DNA of 64,000 nucleotides from Mycoplana dimorpha. GTDB taxonomy: Bacteria; Pseudomonadota; Alphaproteobacteria; Rhizobiales; Rhizobiaceae. Every line of letters begins with the position of its first letter. The first letter of the stretch is position 1. Made by a program: the position numbers and the translations under genes. Below the pieces are notes generated by a model that had not been told where the DNA came from, ran no database searches, and saw nothing but the letters and a program-made list of their open reading frames with translations. Positions 63,705 to 64,000 of this stretch are shown in pieces. Location of the stretch: positions 225,540 through 289,539 of the forward strand of contig NZ_PZZZ01000006.1 in the NCBI RefSeq assembly GCF_003046475.1. Direction: 5' to 3'.

Positions 63705-64000
63705 TCAGGCAGCTGCGGCAGCGGCCTGGATTTCCTCGCGCATCATGGCAAAGAGGTGCTGTTCCAACTCTGTGTAGCCGGGCTGCGCCAGCAGGTCCTC
63801 CTTTTTCGGGAAGCGGCGGCCTCGCTTGAATTCCACTTGGATATCAGCCTTGACGCGGCCGGGCTGGCAACTGAAGAAGACAATGCGATCCGCCAGATAG
63901 ATGGCCTCTTCGATGTCATGGGTCACCGCAACGACGGTCTTCCGCTCGCGCTCCATGAGTTCGATCATGAGTTCCTGCATTTCCCAGCGAACTTGCGCGT
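63705..64000 (-). CDS. ABC transporter ATP-binding protein, C-terminal part (NitT/TauT type)
   Basis: Only the last ~98 codons are inside the window; the gene continues past the right edge. VRWEMQELMIELMERERKTV, VAVTHDIEEAIYLADRIVFF (H-loop) and SCQPGRVKADIQVEF are the C-terminal part of a NitT/TauT-type ATPase (SsuB/TauB/NrtD-like). It ends in an alanine run. It lies directly upstream of the binding-protein gene, and the permease is expected further to the right. Confidence 0.88.
   Translation of the reverse strand, partial: AQVRWEMQELMIELMERERKTVVAVTHDIEEAIYLADRIVFFSCQPGRVKADIQVEFKRGRRFPKKEDLLAQPGYTELEQHLFAMMREEIQAAAAAA

Overview
The window looks like chromosome of a GC-rich alphaproteobacterium of the Hyphomicrobiales (rhizobial or Shinella/Mesorhizobium-like). 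The grounds are the gene content: an hmuPSTUV heme operon with a TGA-N9-TCA iron box, thiCOSGED behind a TPP riboswitch, an arsR-aqpS-arsC operon, many ABC importers and a malyl-CoA/serine-cycle cassette. No rRNA, tRNA, CRISPR array or phage module was seen. Assignments come from reading motifs; no database search was run.

Layout. 1-10.3 kb: the edge of a PotA-like ABC ATPase, then an amino-acid-type binding protein, a long permease, an SDR and a 1,014-residue kinase / LytM / class-III aminotransferase fusion, followed by a LacI-type regulator and a GH42 beta-galactosidase. CG-centred palindromes lie upstream of both the transporter operon and the galactosidase. 10.5-18.5 kb: heme uptake (TonB, receptor, hmuP, hmuS, hmuT, hmuU, hmuV). 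18.6-23.9 kb: thiamin biosynthesis. 24.2 kb: a GFA-family protein. 24.7-33.6 kb: an oligopeptide-type ABC importer with a PHP hydrolase and a calcineurin-like phosphoesterase, divergent from a HAD phosphatase and an RpiR regulator. 33.8-36.2 kb: SulP transporter plus ParB-like protein. 36.2 kb: a decayed ABC ATPase scrap. 36.6-39.7 kb: a double permease and an ATPase with a C-terminal extra domain. 40.1-42.9 kb: MFS transporter convergent with arsR-aqpS-arsC. 43.0-49.7 kb: a hexapeptide acyltransferase and a sugar ABC importer with a PfkB kinase and a divergent DeoR regulator.

49.8-53.3 kb is a decay zone: an SDR pseudogene with several frameshifts, an intact IS30-family element, a truncated PfkB gene with an apparent internal deletion, and about 1 kb without a recognisable intact gene. 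53.4-55.3 kb holds a HupE-type nickel permease next to a His-rich ureohydrolase that resembles the nickel-dependent guanidine hydrolase branch (GdmH). 55.8-61.3 kb holds a LuxR-type regulator with a degenerate receiver domain, a decayed XRE regulator and the sga-mcl-mtkA-mtkB cassette. The end carries a small hypothetical gene and part of a NitT/TauT-type importer.

Most interesting: (i) the LacI-linked import / deglycosylation / kinase-phospholyase cluster at 0.6-10.3 kb, which could handle a galactosylated amino alcohol such as galactosyl-hydroxylysine; (ii) the GdmH-like enzyme with its nickel permease; (iii) the uncharacterised ABC + PHP + phosphoesterase + HAD + RpiR cluster.
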